This document shows positions 33,672 through 46,400 of a stretch of 64,000 nucleotides of DNA, piece after piece; position 1 is the first letter of the stretch, and each line of letters opens with the position of its first letter. Origin of the DNA: Isoetes taiwanensis (Eukaryota; Streptophyta; Lycopodiopsida; Isoetales; Isoetaceae); assembly GCA_021234155.1 (NCBI GenBank), contig JAJEKV010000238.1:186001-250000 (forward strand), given 5' to 3'. The notes under the pieces were generated by a model. That model was not told the DNA's origin and made no database searches. It saw only the letters and a program-made list of their open reading frames with translations. A program made the translations under genes and the position numbers.

Positions 33672-34290
33672 GATTTCGGGCCGACGAGGGCGCCGCGAAG
33701 GTGGGTGTCGAGAAGGTCACAGACTCAAAAAGAGCTGGATCCCTTGGAGCGTAAGCCCGAGGTGAGGAAATTTAAGTCGTACGCCATGGCAAAGAGCGGC
33801 AGAAAGGAACAGGAAGAACTGTCTTGAGAAGGCGGAGAGCGGAGAGCGGAAGACGAAGACGAAGATGGACGAAAAGGTGTTTAGGGCGCACAAGGGTTGA
33901 GCGAAGGGGCATGATGAGAATGAAACGGTGGCCGTTGATGATACCAGGTGGCGGTAGATGCGAAGGAGGCGATTGAGAGGCGAAAATTTGGCTATGTCCC
34001 CAAACAGTTAAGGGAGAAGGGATGAACGGTGGAGATGAAACGTGAATGAACGATCGGAGGTGACAGCTGGCGAAGGTACACATATTAATGTGCGACGGGC
34101 GTGAAAAGAAGGAATGTCATTTAATGCTGGCAACTCGAAGTGGGATATCATTAAAACGAAGGTGTCAGAAGGTACCATGGCTAGATATGCGGCGGGAGAA
34201 AAGATTCCTCATTTAGAAACAGCCTTGCATTGCAACCACGTCGGCGAGTTTTCTGATTGGACCACGTCGACAAGAGTCCCGTCGGTTGGA
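33672..34290. other. Spacer between third ORF and opposite-strand ORF of gypsy B
   Basis: It would hold the upstream promoter region of the plus-strand ORF and the leader of the minus-strand third ORF. Open frames at 33772-34083 and 34114-34296 have no recognisable domain and are not counted as genes. Confidence 0.4.
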
Positions 34291-34299
34291 CTATAAAAG
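34291..34299 (+). promoter_or_regulatory. TATA box of the opposite-strand ORF
   Basis: CTATAAAAG lies 42 bp before the first ATG (34334), good core-promoter spacing for a short leader. The matching site in gypsy A, CTATAAGAA at 48998-49006, lies 48 bp before its ATG (49046). Conservation of both box and spacing in two diverged copies supports a real promoter. Confidence 0.7.
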
Positions 34300-34333
34300 A
34301 CGAGCAGTGGGCAGAGCGAAGACACCCTTTGCG

Positions 34334-34597
34334 ATGATGAGTATGGCAGCGGCCGGATTGAACGAAGATTGCACTATACCAACAAACTGCCAGGAGTGGA
34401 TTACGTGCAAAATGAACTGCTTGGACCTGTGGAAATGCCACAACCGTGGCATTGCAATGGACGGGTGGTGCAAGAGGATGGCTGAACATCCCGACCCCAT
34501 GACCAACGCCATGGAGGTGGTGGTCCATCTGCGCTGGGATCCGGAGCAGAACTACTACCACATCCTGCGCATCACCTCTGCTCCCAACCCGGAGTAG
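34334..34597 (+). CDS. Small Cys-rich opposite-strand ORF of gypsy B
   Basis: 87 residues starting MMSMAAAG, with several Cys and Trp (NCQEWITCKMNCLDLWKC). They end in a beta-like stretch (MEVVVHLRW...YYHILRI). The ORF lies between integrase and the third ORF, on the strand opposite to all other gypsy genes. Gypsy A has an equivalent split by transposon 2 (49046-49212 and 56858 onward). It shares EWIT, GI-MDGW, AE-PD and VV-HL in the same register, with a nonsense codon. The chosen ATG follows the TATA box; a second ATG is one codon later. Opposite-strand accessory ORFs are known in some plant Ty3/gypsy lineages such as Tat. Function unknown. Confidence 0.65.
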   Translation: MMSMAAAGLNEDCTIPTNCQEWITCKMNCLDLWKCHNRGIAMDGWCKRMAEHPDPMTNAMEVVVHLRWDPEQNYYHILRITSAPNPE

Positions 34598-34719
34598 AGG
34601 GGTTTTTAACTTAGGATTTTGTAAATAGGGCACTGCCTATAGAGCTCTGCTCATAGCGGAAGTAAGTGGGCAATGCTCACATTTTGTAATTTGCCTCTAG
34701 TAATATAAATATGCCTCGT
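34598..34719 (+). terminator. 3' region of the opposite-strand ORF
   Basis: After the stop at 34597 the plus strand becomes T/A-rich, with TTTTGTAA and AATATAAATA at about 34682-34711. These are plausible plant near-upstream polyadenylation signals. Weak on its own. Confidence 0.3.
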
Positions 34720-36002
34720 TTAGTCACTATCTGTGGTGTCAGAACTTTGTGGTGCATCTTGTGTAGAACTTTCTGTAGCTGTTGTATGAAATTGCTTAAG
34801 GCGAAAGCCATTAACCAGAGTAGGTAACGGAGTGCCATCTAATTCTGCCAGCTTGAAAACGCTGGGTTGTACCACTTGAACAATTTGATAAGGACCAAGC
34901 CATCTGAACTTTAACTTGCCCGAAAAATTTTTGTAACGAGAATCATAAAGAAGAACCTGCTTTGAATGTTTTTGTCTTAAGACGTTTGTCATGCAATGAT
35001 TTCTGCAACTGTTGTCCATGAAGAACATGAATGTAAGCATCTCGCCGAAGTTCATCCAACTGTTCCAATTGATAAACCCTTTCCTTGAGTGCAGCAGGTG
35101 GATTATGTGCTGTAGCAAATTGAAAACGGAGAGTCGGAAGAATATATTCAAAAGGCATGAGAGCTTCTTGTCCATAAACTAGTTTGAAAGGAGTGTGGCC
35201 AGTAGCGATTTTGAAACTGGTGTTGTAAGCCCAAAGAACAGTAGGCAACTTATCTTGCCAATCTGTGCGAGAAGCGTCACAAATTTTCTTGAGAATAGTG
35301 ATGAGAGTTTTGTTGGTGCTTTCAGCCAAGCCATTTCCTTGAGGATAGTAAGGTGTACTCTTCCGGTGTTGGATGTGAAGATAGTCCGTCGGCTCCTTGA
35401 TGGTATGATTGACAAAATGCACGCCACGATCACTAACAAGTTCCGTGGGACAACCAAAACGCGTGATGATGTGCGTGTAAAGAACCTTGGCTGTGCTGGC
35501 AGCAGTGTTGTCTGGAAGTGCACAAGCTTCCGCCCATTTGGTAGCATAATCCGTGATGACCAGAATATAGCGGGCATGGGTGTGCCACGCCGGTGGGTCC
35601 ATGGGCCCCACAAAATCCATTCCTCATTTGCTGAAGGGATATGGCGTGGCGACCGGCGTCAAGGGAAGAGCGTCACGGGCCGTGGGCTTTCCCACACGCT
35701 GACAGACGTCACACGTGCGAGCATAAGCGTGGGCATCTTTGAAGAGCGTGGGCCAGAAGTATCCTGCCAGAAGTATTTTGCGTGCCGTGGCGTCACCACT
35801 AAAATGACCACCACCAAGCCCGTCGTGGGCTTGTCGAACAAACCTCATGAGGGAGGACACAACGTCGGAGGACCATGTCTTTACCGCGTTTGTATAGATG
35901 GCCTGCAACCATGGTGTAGTCACGGACTTCTCTGAGAAACTGACGGCGGCGTGAGCAAAGCTTGTCTGAAGAGAACAAGGCACCCAAAGATTTAACTATC
36001 AT
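34720..36002 (-). pseudogene. Gypsy B integrase, broken
   Basis: From right to left: the pre-integrase region, a zinc-binding HHCC domain (QAHDGLGGGHF...YARTCDVCQR), and the catalytic core with D, D and E in DYATKWAEA, ELVSDRGVHF and NGLAESTNKTL. A C-terminal GPY/F module (WLGPYQIV...LVNGFRLKQF) follows. The enzyme would insert the cDNA into the genome. Lesions: a frameshift near 35860, TGA at 35621-35623 where the family has Trp (FSK-GMDF), and a frameshift near 34945. No chromodomain follows. The segment is separated from RNase H by the CACTA-like insertion. Confidence 0.9.
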
Positions 36003-36040
36003 AGATAACCACTACAAAACCACTATGATAGTGGTTTTCC

Positions 36041-37925
36041 ATGCAAAAATAATTTTCCCTAATAAATCCACCTATTATAGTGGTTTTTAGAATAGACCTA
36101 TGGTTTTGCATGCTAGTTTATACTCTTATGTGGTTAATTGAGACTGATGAAGGTTTTTATCCAGGTCTTTGCTACGAGTTTGGCATGTCATAGTGGTTAA
36201 TTATGCAATTTGCAACATTGAGAGTAAGAAAGTAATGCTTAATAGTTTTTTTATACATGTAGATGGTTTTGGGAGTGGTTTTAACTGGCAATACTTCACT
36301 GTTCATATATATGGTTTAACAAAGTTCTTTTATTTGCGATTTTTCATTTGGATTCTTTAAGCAAGCACGGCTTGCCAAAATGTTAGTGGTTTTTGACTAG
36401 AAATACTATAATGTTTCTAGACATAGTTTAACAATGTCTTTTTATTTGAGGTTTTTCATCGTAATTTTTTAGGCTAACATGAGTTGCCAAATTGTTAGTG
36501 GCTTTTAACATGGTTTGGTGGTCCTGTTGAGAAAGAATGCTAGTGGTTTTTTGTTAAGGAAGACATGGTTAGTACATGGTTTTACATCTAATTTCCTAGG
36601 GTAATATGATTCTAAACTTCTTAATGGTTTTTTACATGGTTTTGTTGGTCGGTCTTTGTAATGTAGTAGCTAACATGGTATGGTCGAGTTTTTTTTTTAT
36701 GGTATTTTATAGTGGTATTATCCAATCTTAATGAGCATATTTCGGGGGTATTAAGTACACCATTCTCTCCCTACATACTAATATCAAGGATGTTGAGGGA
36801 AGAGAGTTATGAATCAACATGTTGTTCACATTGTCATTTGTTGTAGTTGAATTCATTGCTAATAATCATCACCTAAATGAGCAGTGTGTCTGAATATCAA
36901 CCACCGGTTCAATAGTAAAAATGCATTTAGGTCTGGTTGTGTCTGACTATGAACCATTGATTCAACGATAACAATACATAGGTGCTCAATAATGTTTGAC
37001 GTTCAGTCTGTCATTAAAAAGGTTTGAGATAATGATATACATTTTGCTCTGGAGGGGAAGGAAGCCATAAATAGTTTCTATGTGTGAAAATAATTCAAAC
37101 CAAATTTGCCTTTTTCAACAAGACCATCATGTTGAAGTAGTTATGAAATACTTGTACTTCACTGAGTGAACCACTTAGTTATGCCATAACACATTTATGG
37201 CCTTCGAGTCTAGGCATATTAAACAGCATATTCCCTCTCACACAATCTGGGCCAGAAAATTTTTTAAGAAACTGATGTGGGGTGCTGATTACCTTAACAT
37301 TTAGCTATTTTTCCATTGAGTGTGGTGTTAGATTGATTTATTTTACCCTGCAACATATGTACGCTGAGGGGCAAAAATTAAGTCTCAAAACCACATAATC
37401 AGTGTGAAGACATCAAACTGATTTTGTAGTTGTGGATTTGCATTCATTATCTTTGGGTATTATTATATTAAATGTTAAAGTTTGTTTCTTCTAGATCATT
37501 TGTGATATTGAGAAAGAAACAAATGAAAGTAATTTCGGGTTAAATAATATTTTAATTCAATGATGCAGTTCATTCTTAAAAGCATGTGGTTTATGCACAA
37601 TCACAGTTATCTCGATGGCATACAACATGATTGGAAATAGTCTAGACAAACATAGTCTGACTGGTCTGGTATGTGAAAATAGGCGAATAGAAAACTCAGT
37701 CATGGCATGTGAAAATAGGCGAATGACCTGAACCAGGCAATTTAAAAACATTCCGTGGCATATGAAAACAGGTGAATAAAAGAGTAACCTAAATCAGGCA
37801 ACTGAAAAAACATTCTTCCCTCCTTCTAGTGCATAGGCTTTCATCTCTGCCAAAATTTGCATTAAGAAGACTTGATAGTCGCATTTTAAAGTTGCTCCAT
37901 GTGCCTATTGCCTTTGCCATCGTTG
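36041..37925. other. Left interior of the CACTA-like element
   Basis: AT-rich noncoding DNA. The first ~700 bp hold the subterminal AGTGGTTTT repeats. A short duplication of CATGTGAAAATAGGCGAAT is at about 37640-37730. No gene seen. Confidence 0.4.
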
Positions 37926-38452
37926 TTAACAAAATTCTAGAATGGGACTCGCAGAAACCAACAAACCGCCCGATAGATAGGCTTCTCATTCATCTCAGCA
38001 GATTTTCTACAATGGTGGACAGTGAGTAGCCGCCACATGCGAACTACCCACGAAAAATAAAGGGAAATCCAATTATATCATTTGGACCCCAAAAAAAATA
38101 CAATGCTAATAGATGAGTGGCTGATGTACCTGCCGAAATCTTATACCGGGATTAAAAAACCCCGCCCTTTCGGGTTTTCGAGGAAAAACCCTAGTGATAA
38201 GCCTTCGGTAAGGGGCTTAGACAAACGTAAGGCATAGAATCGCTCCCAAAAAACCCCCGCATGGAGAAGTCGAACAGATGATGCCGCTTCGCCCACAGTA
38301 TCGCACATCACCAACACAACAAACGAGACAACACAAACATACCGAGAGAATAGCATCACCCGGCCGGTGAAAAAAACATCACCCGGTGGTGGAAAACATG
38401 ATAAACGAAACTTGTACAAAATACAATAAACAAAGAAGGGGGGGAGGGTGGG

Positions 38453-38986
38453 TTCAAAGAGAATAAGGTACTGCTGAGAGAAGAGGAAGCACCGATGAGA
38501 CGTGGATGCAGAAACGCGCCTGAAATAGCGAACTCCCAACCAAAACGGGCATGCGCCGCCCGCATGCATGCACGACATGCATGCTCGTCCCATTCTAGAA
38601 TGGCGATCCGATGTCCGGATCGATCGCGATTCTAGAATGGGACTCGCAGTAAAACCAACAAACCACCGACTACCGAGAACTTCCTTACAAACTAGGATCG
38701 AGGACGAAGGTCACAGGACGAGGCCAAAGGCCGGAAAAGGATAGCAAGAAAGAAACGCCAAATTGGCTAAACCAGACAGGAAGAAGCCCCTCCCCTGCCT
38801 GGAAATAATTCAAAGAGAATAAGGTACTGCTGAGAGAAGAGGAAGCGCCGATGAGACGTGGATGCAGAAACGCGCCTGAAATAGCGAACTCCCAACCAAA
38901 ACGGGCATGCGCCGCCCGCATGCATGCACGACATGCATGCTCGTCCCATTCTAGAATGGCGATCCGATGTCTCGGATCGATGCGAT
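38453..38986. repeat. Pair of 178-bp direct repeats with palindromic cores
   Basis: Copies at 38453-38630 and 38809-38986 are nearly identical and separated by 178 bp. Each contains the palindromic GCATGCATG-CACGA-CATGCATGC segment (more than 20 bp in total) and ATTCTAGAATGG. The word ATTCTAGAATGGGACTCGCA also occurs at 37936 and 38630, so this is a composite, rearranged repeat block. The ends lack TG...CA, so LTR identity is not supported. Confidence 0.8.
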
Positions 38987-39475
38987 TAAGGAGGCTTGAC
39001 AGTAATATTTTAATGTTGTTTCGTGCCTATCAACCTTTTCATTTTGCAACACCATGGTTGTTAGCATTATAGCCTTGATTAATATGTAAGCTTATGGCCC
39101 ACCGATTACATGTTGCATTTCGTTTGACAAGATATCTATTATGACTAATTCACAAGACTCTTATAATGGTACCAATATGTTTGGCTCTGAAATAGAAGGT
39201 AGATTAATGTGTCGGGAAAGTATCCTATATACTCAATAACTAAATCCTCGTTCAAAATGCATTATAACTCAGTTCGACCAGGGAGGGATCCTCCTACTTT
39301 CCCATTCCTCATAAACAAATGGCAGGATCAAGATGTTCTGGCAAGCATTCAGAGCTCACCAAGGACTCGCCAAGGTTAGATTATTTGTCCCAAAAGATAA
39401 TCTTAAGTTGCTTATATTTGTATAATCCTCGAGGCCCTATCGGTTTGTTAGAAGGTCCAATGATTTATTTAAATA

Positions 39476-39772
39476 ATGAAGTGGGTCGACTTTAAATCGT
39501 GCGCCCAACTACTGTCCCGTTGTGGCATTCATAGAGCCCTATTTGAGGGGAAGTTTGTCCATGCACTTCTTGTCCAAACTGAACATGATAATTCCACATT
39601 TTTGGAAAACGTTCTTGCTCAGATGTATGGCAATTGTGGATCTTTATTGGAAGCCGAGATGGTATTTGAAAGGATTTTGCACAGAAATACAATCACTTGG
39701 AATATTATGTTTGGAATATATATACGTTCTTGCAGTATCCAATATGCAACACTTGATCGATATAGTTGCTAA
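39476..39772 (+). pseudogene. PPR protein fragment inside the CACTA-like element
   Basis: An open frame reading GKFVHALLVQ...ENVLAQMYGNCGSL and EAEMVFERILHRNTITWN matches about two plant PLS-type pentatricopeptide repeats, which bind RNA in organelles. It stops after about 90 residues, far short of a PPR gene (typically 400-900 residues). The next frame (39522-39968) is unrelated. Probably a gene piece carried by the transposon. Confidence 0.8.
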
Positions 39773-39969
39773 ACACCCAAGTTTAACTGTCTGTTTTATC
39801 AAAAGACAGTCTATGAGTGCTAATGTACAACCAGATACGTACCCATATGGAGGAAATGCACATATTGCCTTATTGCTCAAATTTGCATTGCGGATAACAT
39901 TTTACAAAACATGGCCCCTATGGTTGTTCATGCTTTATTGCAAGCAACATTGGAATATTGACAACTAAG

Positions 39970-42020
39970 CATGACATAGTTTTCTAAGGAAGTCGCTTAA
40001 ACAAGGTACTTGGTTATTTTACAAAATCCTTTCTCTATATGTGCACACTTTCATTGGTTGCAATAGATACTTATTATTTAATAATATTGGGACTTGCATC
40101 TCGGTCAAAGTGGTCTCTCTATTTATCCTATCTTAACCTTACAAATATATACATGCAACTTGAATGCATGAGTGCCACTTGGCACTAAATTAAATGAGAT
40201 TGCATGAATTTGTTACTTTTTGTTGTTTTTCACACTTTTGTTGCATCTACTAAAAATGCATACGCCCATATATGGGCATCGCCATATATTGCTCTTGGGT
40301 GCCTATGGTTGGCTAGACGGATTTGGCACCTTGAAGGTATGTTTTGCAAGTGTAGTTGTAAATGTTTAATAATGGACATGGTGATTTTAAAGGGCATTTG
40401 GCAATAGCACATTATGTGCAACATGTTTATGTACACGAGGCATCTTTGCCCTAAATATTTGGTTCATCTTTTTGGAACCCTAAGCGGCCAAAACCATCTG
40501 CGAACCCTAAATCCGAAATTAGGGTCGGCCCAGCTCACAATGCGGCGCCCAGCTTATCTGCTACTATGCTACAGCTTTGCCATAGCCGATTTGCAAGAAG
40601 ATCTGAGCATGCTAAGCATATTCTGGCAATTCTAGATATTCCCCATTTGATACTTGATCTATCTGCTGGATCTATCTTTTGCAAGCCCATCTACCAAGAT
40701 CGTTCTTGGGCAGCAGAATATTACCATGGCGAGAGCTCCTTGAAGTGCTTTGGAGGATTGAAACAATGTGGAGAACCAAAGGGTCTGCAAATATGACAGC
40801 CACTAATGCTAAAGTGATCAAAATTCTTAAAGGAGTGCTCTGATATACATCAATGCATATTGAGAAGCTGTGGAATACGAATCTGTTGATGTCATCCTTC
40901 CTTTAACTGATTTAAGTTGCAAAGGGCAAAGGGCGATAAGCCATGGAATTCTCTAGCTTACCTGATGCCCCTTGTCTAGTTACCGATTAATTTACTAACT
41001 TTGACATGGTTGGGTGCAGGTAACCGGAGTTCCATTTCCCTTACTCCATTATTTCAGTTTATTGATGTCTTTGGAGCGTGCTGATTCAAGGACCAGACTT
41101 AAACGTTTGTACAAATGTTAGTCTAAATGTACTGCATAAACGGTATACTCCACTGCTTTTGTTTTTGGAATGCAAGTTATTTGAAAAAAGGCTGCTGATA
41201 CATACTCTGTCTACAAGCTATGCATTATATATGCTCTTGCTTTATATTCTAGCCCTCGGGAATAATGTCTACCTTCTTTAAAAACTAGTTTTTCGTAAAA
41301 AAATTGCATGTCTGTCCCTTTTTAAAGGTCGTTCTGCTGTAATCCTACATGTAGCAAAGGTTTAAAACTGCTTATGCATTTTTCAATATGTTACGTAATA
41401 TGTGAAGCACATAAGCAGTCATGGCATGATTGGCACATTGTTGTTTCGATGTGCTTAGACAAAATGAACATAAATGCATGTTGTATATCTGCTTGAACTT
41501 CATTTACTTCGATCTAGCATAGGAATAATCATTAAGGAAAGCTGTTAGCTATTTGTCATATGTTTTGTGTTATCTGCACTACCAGTGGCATTGAAAAGCA
41601 AGGATGCAATGGTTTCGGCCTGGAAAATGGTCTATTCTATACATTACATGGCAAAACTATATGCTCTTGAATACTGCATAATTGAATACAGCTTATTTCT
41701 GATATTAGAATCCTAAGTAGGCGTGGTTCCGTGGGGCTCCCCATTGATTGATAATGGGTCTGATAAGCCTTGGCCTCTGGGAGGTTAAGGCAAAACTGGC
41801 TATATATTCATGGACTTCGGATTACTGGTTTAACTGGTATGGGCCTCTGGAACCATTTGCCTACACAATTCCTCTTTTTGCATTTGATATGAAGGACAAC
41901 TATTACTCTACAAAGATAATCAGAGGACACTAATTCTTATAATCAGACAACACAAACGCTTTTAATGAAATGTAGTACTGCTTAAGAACTATTTCAAAAT
42001 GCTATGAAACCATCGAGGAG
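39970..42020. other. Central part of the CACTA-like element, no gene assigned
   Basis: Several short open frames (40204-40407, 40414-40796, 41748-41933) have no recognisable domain. A GC-richer stretch at 40480-40800 with frames rich in Cys and Leu could be another decayed gene piece, but I cannot name it. Confidence 0.3.
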
Positions 42021-42029
42021 AAGCTTAAC

Positions 42030-42510
42030 TGCTTGGACGTGAAAAATAATCATGGTTAATAATCTTAACCACTAGGAGATCACTACATTTTAACTGCTTC
42101 TTGTAGTCTAATATTAAATGCTTGAATGTGAAAAACATGTATGCTTGATAGTCCTAAGCGCTAGGCATATGGACGCGAAAAACAATTATGGTTAATAATC
42201 TTAACCACTACGAGACCACTACATTTTAACTGCTTCTTTGTAGTCTAATCTTAAGTGCTTGGACGTGAAAAACATTTATGATAAATAGTCTTAACCACAT
42301 ATGAATAACATTTATGGTTAATGATCTTAACCAATAGGCATATGGACGTGAAAAATGTTTATAGTCAATAGTCTTAACCAGTAGTAGACTACTATATTTT
42401 AATGCTTGGACGTGAAAAACCTTTGTGGTTAATAGTCTTGACCACTAGGCCTATGGAATTGAAAACATTTATGGTTAAGAGTCTTGACCACTAGGCATAA
42501 ATGTCAAGAA
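42030..42510. repeat. Subterminal-type repeat array of the CACTA-like element
   Basis: Words GGACGTGAAAAACATTTATG, GTTAATAGTCTTAACCACTA and GACCACTACATTTTAACTGC recur six to eight times in varying order, with substitutions. The array is about 0.9 kb from the right end. Confidence 0.75.
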
Positions 42511-43439
42511 ACTATGTGGTCATAGAACACAAATGCATACATATATAATCAATAAGACTGCCCTTGTTTTCATTCATTAACCAAAAGTGCTTCAGATCAT
42601 AGAAAGGTAGTGATTTGTCATCATCACCATTGCTTGTATGATTGAAGAAATTATTAGGTCTTCAGTGAAAAGATCGCCATTCTTTCAATGCAGTAACTTA
42701 AGAAGCTTAACACTAGAAATTGTTTAGTGGTTTATCATTATTAACACGTACACTTTGAGTGGGAAGGTCGTCGTGCCTTTTATGCATTAATTGAAATGCT
42801 TTAGACTAGAAGCCATTAATGGATTACCAACTTTAATAAGTACTACAATACGTAAGAAACCATCCATAGTTCTTAATGGTTTTAGTCTATTAACTTGAAA
42901 TGCTTCAGACTACATAACATTACTAGTTTATTAATGATAACTATGAACCTGATGCATTACAAAACCATACACATTTTGAGCAAAACAATTATATCTAATT
43001 TTGATAAGCACAATAGTGCTTTAATAAAAAACCCTAAACACTTTGACTAATCAACTAATAGTGATTTATTGCTATTAACACAATTCAAACCGTGCAGGTT
43101 TACCATGAAAATTAGCCGGGCCAGTTTTCCACAATAACAAACCACAACAACTACCACATTATGAAATCACATGAATAGAGTACTACATTGAAACCACATC
43201 CACAACCATCATGTTATACCACATGGACAAACCGTACCCTAAAAACGATATAATGTACCACATCCACGTACCAACATATAATACCACTTTCACAAACAAT
43301 AGAAATAAGCCATTTACAATCATCATGATGTAATACCACCTTAACAAACCTTACAAGAAGACCAACTAGTTTAGCCACATATGGTTTTTAATGAAATTAA
43401 CCCCCAAACACCCATTAGTTTTGTAGAATGGTTTTCTAG

Positions 43440-46400
43440 TCACAACCATAGAAAAAACCACTGATCTTCGGGAGGAAGAGCACCAGTGAGAAGATATTGC
43501 GGAAAGTTGTGAAACCAATGGGGCGTGGCCGTGACCAGGAACAATTGAGCGTCTGGAAAGGCATCAGAAACACCCGTGGAGGGATCATCCGTGTGTATGC
43601 GTGAAAGATAATCAGGTACCACATGAGACTTGCCTGCCTTATGAACAATTTCGAAGGGAGCGAATTCTTGCAGAAGAAGGACCCAACGAGCAATTCTGCC
43701 CGTGGGCGTGGCTTTGTTGATCAAATAAAGAAGAGCTTGATGATCAACAAAGAACTTGATCTGGCTTCCCAGTTTAAGCCCAAGGCTTCATGTTCCGTGG
43801 CAGAGTAATTTCGCTCAACAGGATTGAGTTTCCGGCTGGCATAGCGGATTGGCTTGTCCGTGTGCTCATCATAGGCCTGAGAAAGAACAGCACCAATGGT
43901 AAATGCAGAGACGTCAACATGAACGTGGAAGGGCTTGTCCCATTGAGGAGGAACAAGTACTGGGGCCTGAGTAAGTAACAGCTTCTGAAAAGCAGCTTCC
44001 GCTTGGGGATTCCAAGCCCAAGTGGATTCATCACCCGTGAGTTTATGAATGGGGTCAGCTATAGCTGCAAGTCCAGGAATGAAGGTGGAATAATAATTAA
44101 CCTTACCCAGGAAAGAACGTGTCTCTTTGATATTAGATGGTGCTTGAGCCTTCAGTACACAACTGATTTTAGCGGGATCCATGGTGATGCCTTCTTTACT
44201 GACCACATGACCCAACAGAATGCCTGAGGTGACACAGAAAGTGCACTTCTCAGGATTGAGACTAATGCCAGATTCATCACATTTTTGAAAGACAAGCTCC
44301 AATTTTTTCAAGTGATCATCCATGGAGCTGTAGGCCGAAAAATCATCTTGAAAGATCTGAAGAAAAGGTTTATCCTTCATAAAGTCGTGAAAGACGGAAA
44401 GCATGATGCGCTGAAAGGTTGAAGGAGAGTTTGACAAACCAAAAGGGACCACCTTGTAAGCAAAAGTGCCCCACGGGGTGGTAAAGGTAGTTTTGAGTTG
44501 GTCTTCTTGCTTGATAGAGATTTGATTGTAGCCAGAAAAACCATCCATGAAAGAGTACATCTTATGACCAGCAACTTCTTCAAGAACCTGGTCAGTGAAG
44601 GGAAGCGGAAAGTGATCACGCTCCGTAGCTTGATTGAGTTTTCTGTAGTCCACGCAAACGCGGATCTTACCATTGTGTTTGAGAGCAATGACGATGGGGC
44701 TCACCCATTCAGAGTGTTTAACCTCATAAATCAGACCTGCAGCTAAGATTTTGTCAATTTCGGCCTTGACGCGGTCACGGTAGTTTGGGTTGAGCCGGTA
44801 CTGTCGTTGCTAGATGGGACGTGCATCAGGTTTGGTAGGAATGGTGAGTTCCCCCAACTCTTTTTTGATACCCCGAAGGTCTTTGTAGCTCCAAGCAAAA
44901 ATATGTTTGAACTTCTTGAACAGCGTCAAAGCGCGTGCTTTATAGGTGGAAGGAAGATTTGCAGCTAAGCGGACAGGTTGATTGTTACCAATGTCCACAC
45001 TTTCCACCGCTGGAGTTTGAATATGAGGAACAACCTCCGTGTCCTGAACCTGATGAGCAGGAGGCTGAAGCATGACGGGAGGAGCAGCATTTTGCGTAGT
45101 GAAGAAAAGAGGCTGCTGAGCGTCATCAAGCAAGGGTTGCTTCATGACGGCATGAACATCGACTGTCTCTGAAGAAGGAAGTGGATCCGAAAAATGATCA
45201 AGGCGTTGAATGCGATTGCAGGAAGCCAGGTAAGGGTCCAAGAGAGCCGCTACAGCCTGGTCCTGATCGAGCGTCATGTCACCCCAAGGATCAGCATACT
45301 CAAGGTAAGATGAGAGAGGCAGACCCGCTGGAGGAGCTTGAACATGATAAATATTTTGTGCTTCTTCAGAGTCAGTGTCAGAGATGGAAGGTTCAGCATT
45401 CTCGACAGAGATTAATTTGCCAGTTTCCAGATCCATTGTGGCATTGAGATGTCCATCAGTAATAACGAGTTGGTCCGTGGCCCAGTAATGAATACTCTTG
45501 GCCTGTCAGAGAAAAGGTCTTCCAACCAGCATCTCATAATCACTAGGATCCTCTCCTGCTTTCCAAACTCCAAATTCCAAAGGGAATTTGAGATCACCAA
45601 TGCTGATATGGAGAAGAGGAGTGACGCCTTGAGGACGCGTGATATGGCCATTTGCCAACTTGATGTCATAAGGGGCACGGTATAATTGTTTGATGCCCAA
45701 CTACTTTCGGAGCTTATCAGTAATAAGATTGACAGCACTACCACCATCAATTTGAACATGATTGATGTGCTGATTGCCCACCGTGGCATGCACCGTGGGT
45801 GTTGAGGTCGCAACAGCGCCAACCAGAACCGTGGGGAGAGGTAACTGATCTTTGAGATCCGGACAGAGTTTCAAAATGGTGGCCCGGCTCAAGGGAATCT
45901 TGATCTTTACAAGTTCTTCCTGAAGTTCCAAAGGAACATGGGAAAAAGGGTCCGCAGGGTCCAGTGGAGCTGGAGTTTGTGGTAAGGAAGCGGAGGCTTC
46001 TTTGAGAAGCTCGACCTCAGCAGCAATATTTGGATATGGCTGAGAGCGTGCGCTGGTGGATGATGACGGCGCTGCCTGACGCTGCTGAGCCCGAGTGGTG
46101 GCGTGAACATTTGCCAAGGTTCTACCTTCCGCAGCCTGCATGAGTTTCAGAATACTTTGTCTCACTTTAGGCATGACGTGAGGCATGAGTTTGTCAAGAT
46201 CAGGCGCGAAGTGAACTTTTTTGTCATCTTCATGAGGGACTATTTCCACAGCAAAAGCAGGTTGCGTGTCATGAGGAATGATGGTCAAATGGCGTGAAGC
46301 CCGTGTGTGACGTGTGACTAGACCAACCCAATTGGACTGCTGGACGGGAGGGTTGAGAGCTTGATAAATCTCTTCTTGAGCTTGTTGATCCATAGGATTG

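Larger units (their letters stand above)
36010..43430. mobile_element. CACTA-like (En/Spm) element carrying a PPR fragment
   Basis: The left end is CACTACAAAAC followed by a perfect palindrome (36016-36038). The right end is a degenerate complement, CATTCTACAAAAC. The left subterminal region repeats TAGTGGTTTT-type words (36030, 36075, 36380, 36540 and others) and the right one has ACCACA-type words, as in CACTA elements. It interrupts gypsy B between RNase H and integrase, while gypsy A is contiguous there. I could not confirm a 3-bp target duplication; CATAG occurs near both borders. No TnpA/TnpD-like transposase is seen, so it is non-autonomous. Confidence 0.6.

Noticed and set aside
35195..35935. 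A 246-residue plus-strand frame opposite integrase
   Set aside because: It is the shadow of the conserved integrase coding strand and has no TATA box or gypsy A counterpart that I could see, unlike the small ORF at 34334.
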